Assembly: GCF_008033235.1 (NCBI RefSeq)
Contig: NZ_CP042432.1
Span: forward strand, 1,984,001 to 2,048,000
DNA length: 64,000 bases
Direction: 5' to 3'
Source: Anseongella ginsenosidimutans
Lineage (GTDB): Bacteria; Bacteroidota; Bacteroidia; Sphingobacteriales; Sphingobacteriaceae
The first letter of the stretch is position 1. Every line of letters starts with the position of its first letter. Positions 17,414-27,736 of this stretch are shown piece after piece. The notes under the pieces are model-generated. The model was given only the letters and a program-made list of their open reading frames with translations. It did not search any database and was not told the DNA's origin. The translations under genes were made by a program, and so were the position numbers.

Positions 17414-20130
17414 GAATTTTATCGGTACCGTTTGTAGCCTGCATAATTGCCCTTACCTTTTTCTCCAATCATGTAAATGCACAGGAACAAGGTCCGGTAA
17501 CGGAACACCCGGCAACGGTAACATGGAGTGAACTTCCGCCTATACCTTCCGTATCAGCCGCCGGTGAGAATACGGGGGAGGGTGAAGGAGAAGGATTGGC
17601 GGGTCATTTTGCCGGCGTACACAAGGACGTAATGCTGGTGGCGGGCGGCACCTTCTTTCCTGAAAAGGGCCGTCCCTGGAATGGGGCTTCGCGGGTTTGG
17701 AACGGTTCCATCCATGTGCTGGAACGAAAAAACAGCGGGGAATACCAATGGCTTGACACGGTTTTCAAATTACCATCCGCCAGGGCTTACGGGGCGTCAG
17801 TCAGCACGCCTGAGGGTGTGCTGTGCATTGGCGGAATGGATGCATCCGGCAATCTCGCGGACGTTTTTTTGCTGAGCTGGGATGAATCCGGCCGGACTGT
17901 TCAAACCACAGCGTTTCCGGACCTGCCTGCTCCAATGGCATTCATGGGGGCGGTGTTACTGGATGGCTACGTGTATATTGCCGGCGGAACAGCCGGGCAG
18001 GACAAAGGGCATACCACGAAATCCTTTTACCGGCTTAACCTTCAGGGCGGCAAGCAAAGCAGCGGCGATGACTGGCACTGGGAAAAACTGCCCTCCTGGA
18101 ACGGGCCCGGCAGGATGATGCCGGTACTTGCGGAACAAAACAACGGAAAATATCATAGCTTATTCCTGTTTAGCGGAAGGAAGGGTGCGGCGGAAGGGGA
18201 AGAACTATTGTATGACGCCCATGTATTCGATGTGCATACCAAAGAGTGGAAGCAGCTTCAGGAAGTCCGCCTGGGTGACGGTTCGGTGCGTTGTTTAAGC
18301 GGCGCCTCATCCGTTTCGGTTGGGCTGAATCACATATTGGTGTTCAGCGGGGCAGACAGTGAAGACCACCGGGAGTTCCGGGCAGCTCAAAATCAATACA
18401 GGAATTTGAAAACGAGCGCCGCGCAGGATAGTATGCGCGGAGTGCTTAATGAAATAACGGATAAGCATTCGGGTTTTTCGAGCGAAGTGCTTGTTTACCA
18501 TACCCTTACGGACACCTGGATAAAAGTTGGCGATTTCCCCCGTGCCGCCCCGGTCGCGACGCAAGCCTTCTGGTGGAAAGAAGAAATCATCATCCCCGGC
18601 GGGGAGATAGCGCCGGCCTTGCGTTCGCCGGCGGTATGGAAAGCCAGTCTGGGCGCCAAAGAATCATCCATATTGAACGCTTGGGATTATTTGCTGATTC
18701 TCCTTTACTTTATAACTGTCCTGTATATCGGATACCGGTACAAGAAGAATATAAAAACTACAGACGATTATTATAAAGCAGGCGGCCGCATCCCGGGATG
18801 GGCCTCCGGCATGGCCATGTTTGGCACCTTGCTGAGCGCCATCACCTTCCTTACCACGCCGGCAAAAACATTCAATGAAAGCTGGATTTATTTTTTGCCC
18901 ACCATCAGCAGCTTGGTGGTTGCCCCGATCGTCGTGTTTTACATTATTCCTGCCTACTTTAAAATCACGGTGACAACTGCCTACGAATATCTTGAAAACC
19001 GGTTCAATGCGACAGCGCGGATATTGGGAAGTTTAAGCTTCCTGGCATTCCAGGTGGCGAAGTTCGGGGTAATGCTGCTGCTGCCTGCCCTGGCGATATC
19101 GGCGATAACCGGCATCGACGTGATGGTTTGTATTATAGTGATCGGCCTGTTTTCAACCATCTATGGAACGGTGGGTGGCATCGAGGCGGTAGTCTGGACG
19201 GAAGTGCTGCAAGTAGTTGTTTTCCTGCTGGCCGCCGCCCTGAGCATCCTCGTAGTTGCCATGAAACTGGATGGTGGAGTGAGCGAAATTATTGCCACAA
19301 ACAGTGATTTTGGAAAGTTCGACTTTGTCAACTGGGATTTTAGCTTTGCCGAGATTACTATATTTGTTGCCATTTCATACTGGGTGGGCGGCGGCATGGT
19401 GCCGTACATTGCTGATCAAACCGTCATCCAAAAGTACCTGGTGACCAAGGACGCAAAAAGTGCCTCACGCGGGGTATGGGTGAACGGAATATTGATTGTG
19501 GTATCTTCGGTATTGTTCTTCGCGATCGGAAGCGCGCTTTTTGCCTATTATGCTGCCTATCCCGAAAAATTGAATCCCGCACTCCCGACACAAGAGTCTA
19601 TCTATCCCTGGTTTATCGTCAATGAATTGCCTTCCGGAATCAGGGGAATTGTGGTGGCCGGAATATTTGCCGTGGCTATGTCCACCATCAGCAGTACAAT
19701 GAATAGTATGTCGGCAACGGTGGTTACCGATTTCGTTCGTTTCAAGCCCACGGAGCATAAGAAGCTGCTGGTTATTGCAAAAGTTGTCTCCGCGCTGTTT
19801 GGGATTCTGGGCACCTTGCTCGCCGCTATCATGTTTATTTACGAGGTGGGTTCATTGTGGGATATGATCAGGCGCCTGACCGGGTTACTTACCGGGGGCC
19901 TGGCGGGACTATTTCTTTTGGGAATCTTCACAAAGAGGGCAAATCACATAGGGGCGCTCGCCGGCTTCACCGGCAGCGCAGTTATACAATACCTTGTAAG
20001 TATGCACACGCCCATGCATTTTATGACCTACAGTTTCACAGGCATGTTATCCTGCTTCGTTATCGGCTACCTGGCAAGTATAGTGGCTCCGGTTCAGGCT
20101 AAAAAAGTGGTTGAGAAAAGTAATGAATGA
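17407..20130 (+). CDS. periplasmic Kelch mutarotase domain fused to a sodium:solute symporter
   Basis: A 907-residue fusion. Residues 1-25 form a signal peptide; residues about 35-415 form a Kelch propeller of the cyclically permuted mutarotase/NanM type, with [32 protein letters not shown] and [11 protein letters not shown]. Residues about 425-895 are a sodium:solute symporter with roughly 13 membrane helices, including [23 protein letters not shown] and [17 protein letters not shown]. NanM interconverts sialic acid anomers; tethering it to a symporter would present the preferred anomer to the pore. The gene overlaps SusD by seven bases and the FAD oxidoreductase by eight. Substrate specificity (sialic acid or a relative) is inferred from the domain and the sialidases nearby. 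Confidence 0.9.
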   Translation: MVRILSVPFVACIIALTFFSNHVNAQEQGPVTEHPATVTWSELPPIPSVSAAGENTGEGEGEGLAGHFAGVHKDVMLVAGGTFFPEKGRPWNGASRVWNGSIHVLERKNSGEYQWLDTVFKLPSARAYGASVSTPEGVLCIGGMDASGNLADVFLLSWDESGRTVQTTAFPDLPAPMAFMGAVLLDGYVYIAGGTAGQDKGHTTKSFYRLNLQGGKQSSGDDWHWEKLPSWNGPGRMMPVLAEQNNGKYHSLFLFSGRKGAAEGEELLYDAHVFDVHTKEWKQLQEVRLGDGSVRCLSGASSVSVGLNHILVFSGADSEDHREFRAAQNQYRNLKTSAAQDSMRGVLNEITDKHSGFSSEVLVYHTLTDTWIKVGDFPRAAPVATQAFWWKEEIIIPGGEIAPALRSPAVWKASLGAKESSILNAWDYLLILLYFITVLYIGYRYKKNIKTTDDYYKAGGRIPGWASGMAMFGTLLSAITFLTTPAKTFNESWIYFLPTISSLVVAPIVVFYIIPAYFKITVTTAYEYLENRFNATARILGSLSFLAFQVAKFGVMLLLPALAISAITGIDVMVCIIVIGLFSTIYGTVGGIEAVVWTEVLQVVVFLLAAALSILVVAMKLDGGVSEIIATNSDFGKFDFVNWDFSFAEITIFVAISYWVGGGMVPYIADQTVIQKYLVTKDAKSASRGVWVNGILIVVSSVLFFAIGSALFAYYAAYPEKLNPALPTQESIYPWFIVNELPSGIRGIVVAGIFAVAMSTISSTMNSMSATVVTDFVRFKPTEHKKLLVIAKVVSALFGILGTLLAAIMFIYEVGSLWDMIRRLTGLLTGGLAGLFLLGIFTKRANHIGALAGFTGSAVIQYLVSMHTPMHFMTYSFTGMLSCFVIGYLASIVAPVQAKKVVEKSNE

Positions 20131-21456
20131 GATAAACAAGAAATTTATAGCAGAACCCGCTCGTCAGATAGAGGTAGTAAGGGAAGCGGATGTGGTTGTT
20201 TGCGGCGGCGGGCCTTCCGGGTTTATAGCGGCTATCGCGGCTGCCCGGAACGGGGCGAAGACATTGTTATTGGAACACTATGGATTTCTGGGGGGATGGC
20301 CACCGCGGGCCTGGTAGGCCCGATCAGCAAATTTAATTTCGGGGGAGATCGCATTGTTTCGGGCATTCCGGAAGAATTTATCGGCAGGATGGCTCATTTA
20401 AACGGCGCGATAATCGACCTCCAAAGCGGCAACGTGCCTTATGATCCTGAAATATATAAGTACATTGCCTTGAAAATGGTGGAAGAAGCCGGTGTGGACA
20501 TCCTGCTCCATTCCCGTATAGTGGGATGCGTTCCTGATCCCTCCCGGGCCGGAACACTCAGCCATGTGCTGATCGAAAACAAGTCCGGAAGACAAGCCAT
20601 CGCCGCAAAATATTTCCTAGATTGTACCGGCACAGGCGACCTGGTTTCGCGCAGCGGGCTGCCATGGGAAATGCGTAATAGAAATGACGGGGAGCTTCAA
20701 CCCATGTCGCTTTATTTCCGGCTTGGCGGGGTGGATACAACAGCTTTTAACTTGCTGATGGCCCAGGACGGGGTGAAGTATGCAAACGTGGAGCTGAAAA
20801 ATTTATTGTTGGAAGAAGTTGCTGCGGGAAGGCTTTCGAATTTTGGAGGGCCCTGGGCCCTGCACGGGAGCGCCCTGCGCGAAGGGCAGCTTTCCGTCAA
20901 TGCGACCAGGTTCCGGGGCAATGCCGCTGATGGAGATGATATATCAACAGCCGAGCAAACCCTGAGAGAAGATGTGATGCGTATCGTGCGGGTTTTTACA
21001 GAAAAGGTACCCGCCATGCGGGATGCTTACCTTATCGATACCGCGACACAGGTTGGTATCCGCGAAACAAGAGGAATCAAAGGACTTTATACGATGACTC
21101 TTGAGGATATCATAAGGTCCGGGGGCTTTGATGACACGGTTGCATACGGAGGGCACCCGGTGGATATTCACCGGGCAGCTGACAGCAAACAGGACGTCAA
21201 TTTCCTTCAGGAGCCTTACGCGATTCCTTACCGCTCACTCGTACCCCAGGGCGCTGCTAATCTGCTGGTAGCAGGAGGATGCCTTTCTGCCACACGTGAA
21301 GCATTTGCTTCAATACGGGTCCAGGCCCAGTGCATGGCATTGGGACAAGCGGCAGGAACCGCCATGGCGCTATGTACCCGCGGGAATATCAGTGTGTCGG
21401 AACTTGATGGAAAATCTTTGCGTGCAGCGTTAAAAGGACAAGGAGCCATAGTTTAA
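20123..21456 (+). CDS. FAD-dependent oxidoreductase (PF12831-like), frameshifted
   Basis: Cytoplasmic flavoprotein of about 444 residues if restored. The N-terminal dinucleotide-binding motif is [25 protein letters not shown], followed by [10 protein letters not shown]. The frame then breaks in a run of six G (20290-20295). Adding one G restores [14 protein letters not shown], which aligns with LGGISATLPWLG of the paralogue at 36.3 kb, and the frame continues to 21456. Later landmarks shared with the paralogue are [12 protein letters not shown]-like ([13 protein letters not shown]), [21 protein letters not shown] and [17 protein letters not shown]. The reaction is unknown. It overlaps the symporter gene by eight bases and precedes a sialidase. 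As written the sequence encodes two separate fragments, 20123-20317 and 20200-21456. Confidence 0.82.
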
Positions 21457-21464
21457 TAAACAGT

Positions 21465-22775
21465 ATGAAAGTAAGATTTTTTTGTTTGATAGTGCTTTTC
21501 CTGTCGTATAATAGCAGTGGTTTTTCGCAAGGATTAAAGCAACCGCAGAAAAAAAAACCGATGCAGGAGACGATGGTTTGGACCGGCAATGAGCGCGGCA
21601 TGAAAAATCACCGCATCCTCGGGCTTACGCTGGGCATAAAGGGCACCATCCTCGCATTTACTGAAGCCAGGCTGGACGGAAGCGATGAAGGTCCGCATGA
21701 CCTTGTATGTAAACGTTCAACAGACGGCGGAGCCACCTGGTCTTCAAATATTTATATTGAAAAAGGTGATGGCAGTTTTTGGAAGTCCCAGGGAGTTCCC
21801 GGGAAAAAAGAGGCCTGGGCAAATCCTGCCGCCCTGACAGATCGTAGCAACGGGAGAATATTTATCTTTTATGTATTGAACGAAGGGGAGCATAAGGGAG
21901 TTAATGCGCAGCGCATGACCCGTGTCTTTTACCGGTTCAGTGACGACGAAGGGTTAACCTGGAGCAAACGAACCGAAATAACTGCGGTGTTAAACGTAAA
22001 TCCCAAAGGAAAACCGCACCTGGATATTAACGGGCAACCCATTAAGAATGAAGATGGTTTTGCAGCTGACTATTTGGGGCGGGCTTTTCATATGCCGGGG
22101 CCGGGGCATGGTACCCAACTGGAAAACGGCCGTTTGCTTGTCCCGTTCTGGCATAGAAGAGCCCTGGGCCGGACAAGGCCTGATGGTACTGTCCAGAAGA
22201 TACCGGTTGATGACCGCCTTTACAGCTCTTCGGCAATTTATAGTGATGATCATGGAGTTACCTGGGAAAAGGGAACGGATACCGGCCTTGGGCACAGAAC
22301 CACGGAAGCACGAATACTGGAACTGGAAGACGGGACCGTGATGATGAATGCCAGAATGCACAATAAGAGCAGGAGATGGGTGGCGTTAAGCGATGATCAG
22401 GGTCGTAGCTGGTATAAGGGATATGAAGAACATACGGTAATGCCCTATACCTCGGTTGACTGCGGACTCCTTAGGATCCGCCCGCCGCACCCGAAAAGCA
22501 AACAAGAGAACTGGCTCCTTCACTCACATCCAAATAAAGAGAAGGAGCGGGCAGGGCTGACGGTTAGCTTAAGCACTGACGGCGGCAAAACCTGGCCGGT
22601 AAGCAAATTAGTGTATGGGTACGGAGCGATGTATTCAGATCTTGTCCAGCTCAATGACGGGAGTATTGGCCTGATATACGAAAAAAAGAATAACCACCCC
22701 GGAAGTGACCTGCCGGGCGGAATTTCATTTGCGCGGTTCGAACTCGACTGGCTGACTGAAAGTATGGGAAAATGA
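21465..22775 (+). CDS. GH33-like exo-sialidase
   Basis: Secreted propeller enzyme of 436 residues with a cleavable signal peptide ending near GFSQG. Five Asp boxes are present (STDGGATWSS, SDDEGLTWSK, SDDHGVTWEK, SDDQGRSWYK, STDGGKTWPV). The catalytic layout of sialidases can be traced: an Arg in NHRILGLTL at the start of blade one, a Glu in TTEARILELEDGTVMMNARM followed by an Arg, and a Tyr in GAMYSDLVQLNDGSIGLIYE near the end, matching the nucleophile Tyr/Glu pair. It would release terminal sialic or related nonulosonic acids from glycans. It lies eight bases after the FAD gene and one base before a sulfatase. Confidence 0.85.
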   Translation: MKVRFFCLIVLFLSYNSSGFSQGLKQPQKKKPMQETMVWTGNERGMKNHRILGLTLGIKGTILAFTEARLDGSDEGPHDLVCKRSTDGGATWSSNIYIEKGDGSFWKSQGVPGKKEAWANPAALTDRSNGRIFIFYVLNEGEHKGVNAQRMTRVFYRFSDDEGLTWSKRTEITAVLNVNPKGKPHLDINGQPIKNEDGFAADYLGRAFHMPGPGHGTQLENGRLLVPFWHRRALGRTRPDGTVQKIPVDDRLYSSSAIYSDDHGVTWEKGTDTGLGHRTTEARILELEDGTVMMNARMHNKSRRWVALSDDQGRSWYKGYEEHTVMPYTSVDCGLLRIRPPHPKSKQENWLLHSHPNKEKERAGLTVSLSTDGGKTWPVSKLVYGYGAMYSDLVQLNDGSIGLIYEKKNNHPGSDLPGGISFARFELDWLTESMGK

Positions 22776-22776
22776 T

Positions 22777-24276
22777 ATGAAAATTAAAACGATCAACGCA
22801 TTGCTTCCCCTCTTATTGCTTGCCGCGATGGTTTCGATAGTTTCGGCAAGGCAAACTCCCCGGCATCCCGATAGCCTGCGGCCGCCGAATATCGTAATTA
22901 TCTTCATGGACGACCTGGGCTACGGCGACCTGGCTTCTTATGGCGCAACGCAGTATCATACCCCAAACCTGGATCGCCTGGCCGGCGAAGGAATGCGCTT
23001 CACACACTTTTATGCCGCACAGGCAGTATGCAGCGCGTCAAGGGCGGCGCTGCTGACCGGCTGCTATTCCAACCGCGTGGGCATCTCCGGAGCCTTAGGG
23101 CCAACATCGGAAATCGGTCTGAATCCCGCTGAAACCACGATCGCCGAAGCACTTAAATCCAGGGGCTACCGCACCGCCGCAGTCGGAAAATGGCACGTCG
23201 GACATCATCTGCCCTTTCTGCCGCTTCAGCAGGGATTTGACGAATATCTTGGATTACCCTGGTCAAATGATATGACGCCGTTTTATTATGATGGAAAACG
23301 TACTTTCCCTGAAGGTCAGGAGCGGAGGAAAAACTATCCCGAACTTCCCCTTATTAAGGGAAACAAAAAAATACGGGAACTCACCACACTCAGTGACCAG
23401 GCAGAGCTGACCACGCTTTATACAGAGACGGCGGTAGATTTCATTGAACGTAACCGGGAACATCCGTTTTTCCTTTACCTGGCGCATTCTATGCCGCATG
23501 TGCCGCTGGCGGTTTCTTCCAAATTCAAAGGTAGAAGCGAACAGGGACTGTACGGCGATGTGCTGATGGAGATAGACTGGTCAGTGGGCGAAATCGTTAA
23601 AACGCTTGAAAAGCTGGAGTTGTCAAACGAAACATTGATCATATTCACCTCCGATAACGGCCCCTGGCTAAACTTTGGTGACCATGCAGGGTCCGCCGGC
23701 GGGCTCCGCGAGGGGAAGGGAACCAGTTTCGAAGGCGGGCAACGGGTTCCCTGTATTATGCGCTGGCCGGATGTGATCCCGGCAGCAACTGTATGCGAAA
23801 AGCTCGCATCCGCTATTGATATCCTGCCCACCGTCATTGACATCAGCGGAGCGGAGCAGCCTGAAAATAAAATCGACGGTGTAAATATACTTCCCCTGCT
23901 CCGGGGTGACCGGGAGGCGAATCCCAGGGATCATTTTTACTATTACTACGGGAAAAACAATCTGGAGGCGGTGAGGCGGGGGCAGTGGAAACTGGTGCTG
24001 CCGCATTCTTACCGTTCCTACGAAGGCGTTATTCCCGGCCGGAACGGGATGCCTGGCAAATATGCCCGGGGCAAGACCGAACTCAGGCTTTACGACCTGC
24101 GCCGGGATCCCGGTGAACGATACGACATGTCAGGAACCTATCCCGAAGTCGTGGATGAGCTGCTTGGCCTGGCCGCGCAGGCACGCGCCGACCTGGGGGA
24201 TGATCTTACCGGTCATGCAGGAAGTAACAGGCGCCCTGCGGGGAAAGTAGCGCAAAATACCACGAAGCAAGAATAA
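22777..24276 (+). CDS. arylsulfatase-type sulfatase (S1 family)
   Basis: Secreted sulfatase of 499 residues with an N-terminal signal peptide (cleavage near SARQ). The formylglycine motif CSASR begins at Cys85, with Ala at the third position, within VCSASRAALLTG. Calcium ligands appear as FMDDLGYGD (Asp45, Asp46) and SDNGPW further on; the signature GKWHVGHH carries the conserved Lys and His. It should remove sulfate esters from glycans after oxidation of the Cys by an anaerobic or aerobic formylglycine-generating enzyme, which is not in this window. It is packed one base behind the sialidase and about seven bases before the next sulfatase. Confidence 0.93.
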   Translation: MKIKTINALLPLLLLAAMVSIVSARQTPRHPDSLRPPNIVIIFMDDLGYGDLASYGATQYHTPNLDRLAGEGMRFTHFYAAQAVCSASRAALLTGCYSNRVGISGALGPTSEIGLNPAETTIAEALKSRGYRTAAVGKWHVGHHLPFLPLQQGFDEYLGLPWSNDMTPFYYDGKRTFPEGQERRKNYPELPLIKGNKKIRELTTLSDQAELTTLYTETAVDFIERNREHPFFLYLAHSMPHVPLAVSSKFKGRSEQGLYGDVLMEIDWSVGEIVKTLEKLELSNETLIIFTSDNGPWLNFGDHAGSAGGLREGKGTSFEGGQRVPCIMRWPDVIPAATVCEKLASAIDILPTVIDISGAEQPENKIDGVNILPLLRGDREANPRDHFYYYYGKNNLEAVRRGQWKLVLPHSYRSYEGVIPGRNGMPGKYARGKTELRLYDLRRDPGERYDMSGTYPEVVDELLGLAAQARADLGDDLTGHAGSNRRPAGKVAQNTTKQE

Positions 24277-24282
24277 TAATTG

Positions 24283-25680
24283 ATGAAACGAACGGCTTTT
24301 AACGCAATATTCCTCCTGGGATGTTTAGTGTTTTTTATGTCTGAAACGCGCGGTCAGCAGGCGCCCAATATGCTGGTGCTTATCGCTGATGACTGGGGGT
24401 ATCCTCATGCCGGAGCTTATGGAGACCATGTAGTTCAGACCCCCAATTTTGACAAAATTGCTAAACAGGGAATGCTGTTCACCAACGCGTTCACAACGCC
24501 ATCCTGTTCTCCTTCACGGGCTTCTTTACTTACCGGCCAATGGCCTCATCAGCTGGAGCAAGGGGTGCATCTAAAGGGATTCTTAAATAAGAAGTTTCCG
24601 AATTATGTCGAATTGCTGGCCGGGCAAGGATATGCAACCGGGCATAGCAAGAAAGGCTGGGGCCCGGGAAAATATCAACTGGGTGGCTACGAATACAATC
24701 CCGCCGGCCCAAAGTATCCGGATTTCGAAACGTTTTTCAAAAGCAGGTCAAAAGACCAGCCTTTTTGCTTTTGGTTTGGAAGCCATGATCCACACCGGCC
24801 CTATGAACAGGGTAGCGGAGCTACATCGGGAAAATCAATAGCTGATGTAAAAGTTCCTGCCTTTTTGCCGGACAATGCGGTGGTAAGAAATGATATACTG
24901 GACTATTATTATGAAATAGAACAATTTGACCGCGATGTTGGAAAAATTCTGGCGGTTTTGGAAGCAGCGGGTGAACTTGACAATACGTTGATTGTAATAA
25001 CCGGCGATAACGGTATGCCTTTTCCGCGGGCAAAGGCAAATATCTACGATGCCGGCACACATGTGCCATTAGCAATATCCTGGCCTGTCCGAATAAAACC
25101 GGGACAGCTTTGCACAAGCTTTGTCGGCTTCATTGATTTAGCGCCTACCTTTTTAGCAGCCGCAGGCATGCAAGCGCCAAACGCGATGACTGGTACGAAC
25201 TTGCTTCCATTAATGACAGGAGGGAAAGAGCTTGTCAAACGCGAAAAGATGTTTGTAGAACGCGAACGGCACGCGCGTGTCCGTAAAGGAAATGTTGGCT
25301 ACCCTTCACGCGGCATCCGAACAAAGGACTTTTTGTATATCCGGAATTTCAGGCCGGACCGGTGGCCCGCGGGCGACCCGGAATTCGGTACCGGACGTTT
25401 TGGAGATGTAGACAGATCACCAACCAAAGACTATATCATTAAGCGTAAGGATGATCCCGGGATTGCTCCGTTTTTTGAGAAGGCATTTATGAAAAGGCCT
25501 GCGGAAGAGCTTTATGATTTAAGGGTTGACCCGGATCAGTTGAATAATCTTGCCGGAGTAAAGCAATTTACGGCAGTTCGCAGGAAGCTGCGCCGGAAAT
25601 TACACCGCTGGATGAAAAAAACGAGTGATCCTCGCTTAAATAATGGCGGCGACCATCTTGAAAGGTATCCCTATCAGTAA
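24283..25680 (+). CDS. sulfatase (S1 family, heparan N-sulfatase-like)
   Basis: Secreted sulfatase of 465 residues with a signal peptide ending near ETRGQQ. The formylglycine motif is CSPSR at Cys75, inside TTPSCSPSRASLLTG; metal ligands lie in LIADDWGYPH and ITGDNGMPFPRAK. The segment WPHQLEQGVHLKG and the HSKKGWGPG region resemble heparan N-sulfatases more than the arylsulfatase just upstream, suggesting a different sulfate position. The substrate is inferred only. It ends operon A proper, and the sigma factor gene begins 12 bases later. Confidence 0.9.
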   Translation: MKRTAFNAIFLLGCLVFFMSETRGQQAPNMLVLIADDWGYPHAGAYGDHVVQTPNFDKIAKQGMLFTNAFTTPSCSPSRASLLTGQWPHQLEQGVHLKGFLNKKFPNYVELLAGQGYATGHSKKGWGPGKYQLGGYEYNPAGPKYPDFETFFKSRSKDQPFCFWFGSHDPHRPYEQGSGATSGKSIADVKVPAFLPDNAVVRNDILDYYYEIEQFDRDVGKILAVLEAAGELDNTLIVITGDNGMPFPRAKANIYDAGTHVPLAISWPVRIKPGQLCTSFVGFIDLAPTFLAAAGMQAPNAMTGTNLLPLMTGGKELVKREKMFVERERHARVRKGNVGYPSRGIRTKDFLYIRNFRPDRWPAGDPEFGTGRFGDVDRSPTKDYIIKRKDDPGIAPFFEKAFMKRPAEELYDLRVDPDQLNNLAGVKQFTAVRRKLRRKLHRWMKKTSDPRLNNGGDHLERYPYQ

Positions 25681-25692
25681 ACCTGACCATAT

Positions 25693-26298
25693 GTGAAGAC
25701 CGCCGTTACAAATAAAGAATACCAGGAAAAGAAGCTGTTGCTTCGCATCTCCGGGGGAGACGAACGGGCCTTTGCTCAGCTGTTCCATGCCTGGCAGGGA
25801 AGGATGTTCCAGTATATCCGAACGATCGTCAAATCCCCGCAGGTAGCTGAAGAAATAGTGTTGGATGTGATGACCAAACTCTGGCTGGGCAGGGAGATGC
25901 TACCCCGTGTTGAAAATTTAAATGCTTTCTTATTCCGGATTGCCTACCGGAGGTCCGTCGATTTTCTCCGCACCGTTGCTCGCAGCCCGAAATTGACAGA
26001 ACTATTATCTGACGAAATGGAATATGCGAGTACGGTTTCGGCCGACAGTACTGTCATTCAAAAGGAATATGAACTCAAACTAAGCGAGGCGATAACACTG
26101 CTAAGCCCGCAGCGCCGTAAGGTGTATGAAATGAGCAGGAAAGGCAGCTTATCGCATGAGGAAATCGCTGCCAGGCTTAACCTTTCCAAATATACGGTGA
26201 ATAATCATGTCTCTGATGCTGTACGTTTTATACGCCATTACCTCGTTAAGCACCTTGATATTGAGGTGATTATTCTCTACTTTTTTCTTCTGCCATAA
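25693..26298 (+). CDS. ECF-type RNA polymerase sigma factor
   Basis: A 201-residue sigma-70 family protein. Region 2 is visible as FAQLFHAWQGRMFQYIRTIVKSPQVAEEIVLDVMTKLW, and region 4 as LLSPQRRKVYEMSRKGSLSHEEIAARLNLSKYTVNNHVSDAVRFIRHYL. The start is a GTG that overlaps an out-of-frame ATGTGA. Together with the FecR-type anti-sigma factor next to it and the STN-bearing SusC after that, it forms a trans-envelope signalling module: substrate at SusC releases the sigma factor. Finding it 12 bases behind a sulfatase, without its own promoter in view, is unusual. Confidence 0.93.
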   Translation: MKTAVTNKEYQEKKLLLRISGGDERAFAQLFHAWQGRMFQYIRTIVKSPQVAEEIVLDVMTKLWLGREMLPRVENLNAFLFRIAYRRSVDFLRTVARSPKLTELLSDEMEYASTVSADSTVIQKEYELKLSEAITLLSPQRRKVYEMSRKGSLSHEEIAARLNLSKYTVNNHVSDAVRFIRHYLVKHLDIEVIILYFFLLP

Positions 26299-26417
26299 AA
26301 AGCTGTCTGAAGCTGCATTATAACCGAAGGCAAACTTCAAAAAAAACAGGGGCCAATTAGTTGTTGGTTTAGTATTCAGCGTCATGCCTTTATGAGGGGA
26401 AATCCCCTGCCTGAACC

Positions 26418-27733
26418 ATGAACACTAGAAACGACAGACTGGCTGATTTGCTTCGGCGATTCCTGGATAACAACTGCACCCGGCAGGAATTGCTTGAATT
26501 ATTGGAGATGATTGAGCAATTCCCGGATAGCGAAAATCTTCGACACGTCATGCGGGAGCAATGGCATGCTATTTCTGACGCGGAAGGAATACCGCATGCC
26601 CATGCTAAGCTGGAAAATCTTTTACGGGCATCGAGGACTGCGACGAAGGAGAGAGGCGCTGAAAGAACAGAGAAAAGGTCCGAAACAACAGGAGAACGTT
26701 GGTGGAAGCAACGACCTGCCCGACGTTTTGCTGCGGCAGCGGCTATCGCCCTGATACTTGTAAGTATCACTTACCTGTTTTTTAAGCCGGACACTTCTAT
26801 CCCGAAGCAGGCGCTGAGTGCCTATAATTCACAGAACGATATTGCGCCGGGGAGTGAAAGGGCTATCCTTACTCTGGCGGATGGGACAGCGATTTCTCTT
26901 AATAGTAAGCGCATCGGAACCCTGGCACAACAGGGCAGCATGCAGATAATCAAACTTGATAGCGGCCAACTGGCTTACTATCCTGCCGGCGATGATGAGG
27001 GACAGGGGGAAATTGCTTATAACACACTGACCACTCCCCGCGGGGGCAATTCAAAGTCACCTTACCCGATGGCACCAAAGTATGGTTAAATGCGGCGTCA
27101 ACGCTTCGTTATCCTGCCGCCTTTACCGGTAAAGAGCGTAAAGTATCGCTCACCGGGGAAGCTTATTTTGAAGTGGCATCTCAACCGCTTTCTTCCGGCG
27201 GGGCGGAGGGCGGTAAGGAGAGGATGCCTTTTATTGTTCTCGTAAACGGCATGGAAATAGAAGTGCTGGGCACTCATTTTAATGTGATGGCTTACGAAGA
27301 TGAAAACACCATCCAAACCACCTTGCTGGAAGGATCTGTAAGCGTCATTCCGACAGCAGCCTTATCCGGGAGAGTATCCGGGGAAGCGAAGCTGCTCAGG
27401 CCCGGTCAGCAGGCACGGCTTACCAATCCGGAAAAAGCGGGATCCAGGGGGGCTAATGAAATCCGGATTATCGGCGATATTGATACCCGCCAGATCATCG
27501 CCTGGAAAGAAGGATACTTTCAGTTTGACCATACCGATTTGCCCACTGTTATGCGGCGTCTGGCAAGGTGGTATGATGTCGAAGTAGTCTATGAAGATAT
27601 CGATTCAATACCAAACCAATATTTCGGAGGTCGCGTACCCAGGAACCTGCCCTTGTCAAAACTCCTGTCTGTTCTGCAGCAGAACGAGGTGAGGTTTCGT
27701 ATCCGGGGGCGGCAACTCATTATCCTGAAATAA
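26418..27733 (+). CDS. FecR-family anti-sigma factor, frameshifted
   Basis: Inner-membrane regulator of about 438 residues if restored. Residues 1-95 are the cytoplasmic sigma-binding part, one membrane helix follows (FAAAAAIALILVSITYLFF), then the periplasmic FecR domain starting ISLNSKRIGTL and a C-terminal DUF4974 segment (YFQFDHTDLPTVMRRLARWYDVEVVYE). The frame breaks at a run of five G (27042-27046). One extra G restores the conserved [24 protein letters not shown], after which the reading continues to 27733. As written the coding parts are 26418-27089 and a downstream frame containing 27173-27733. If the break is real, signalling to the neighbouring sigma factor is lost. Confidence 0.88.
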
Positions 27734-27736
27734 ATC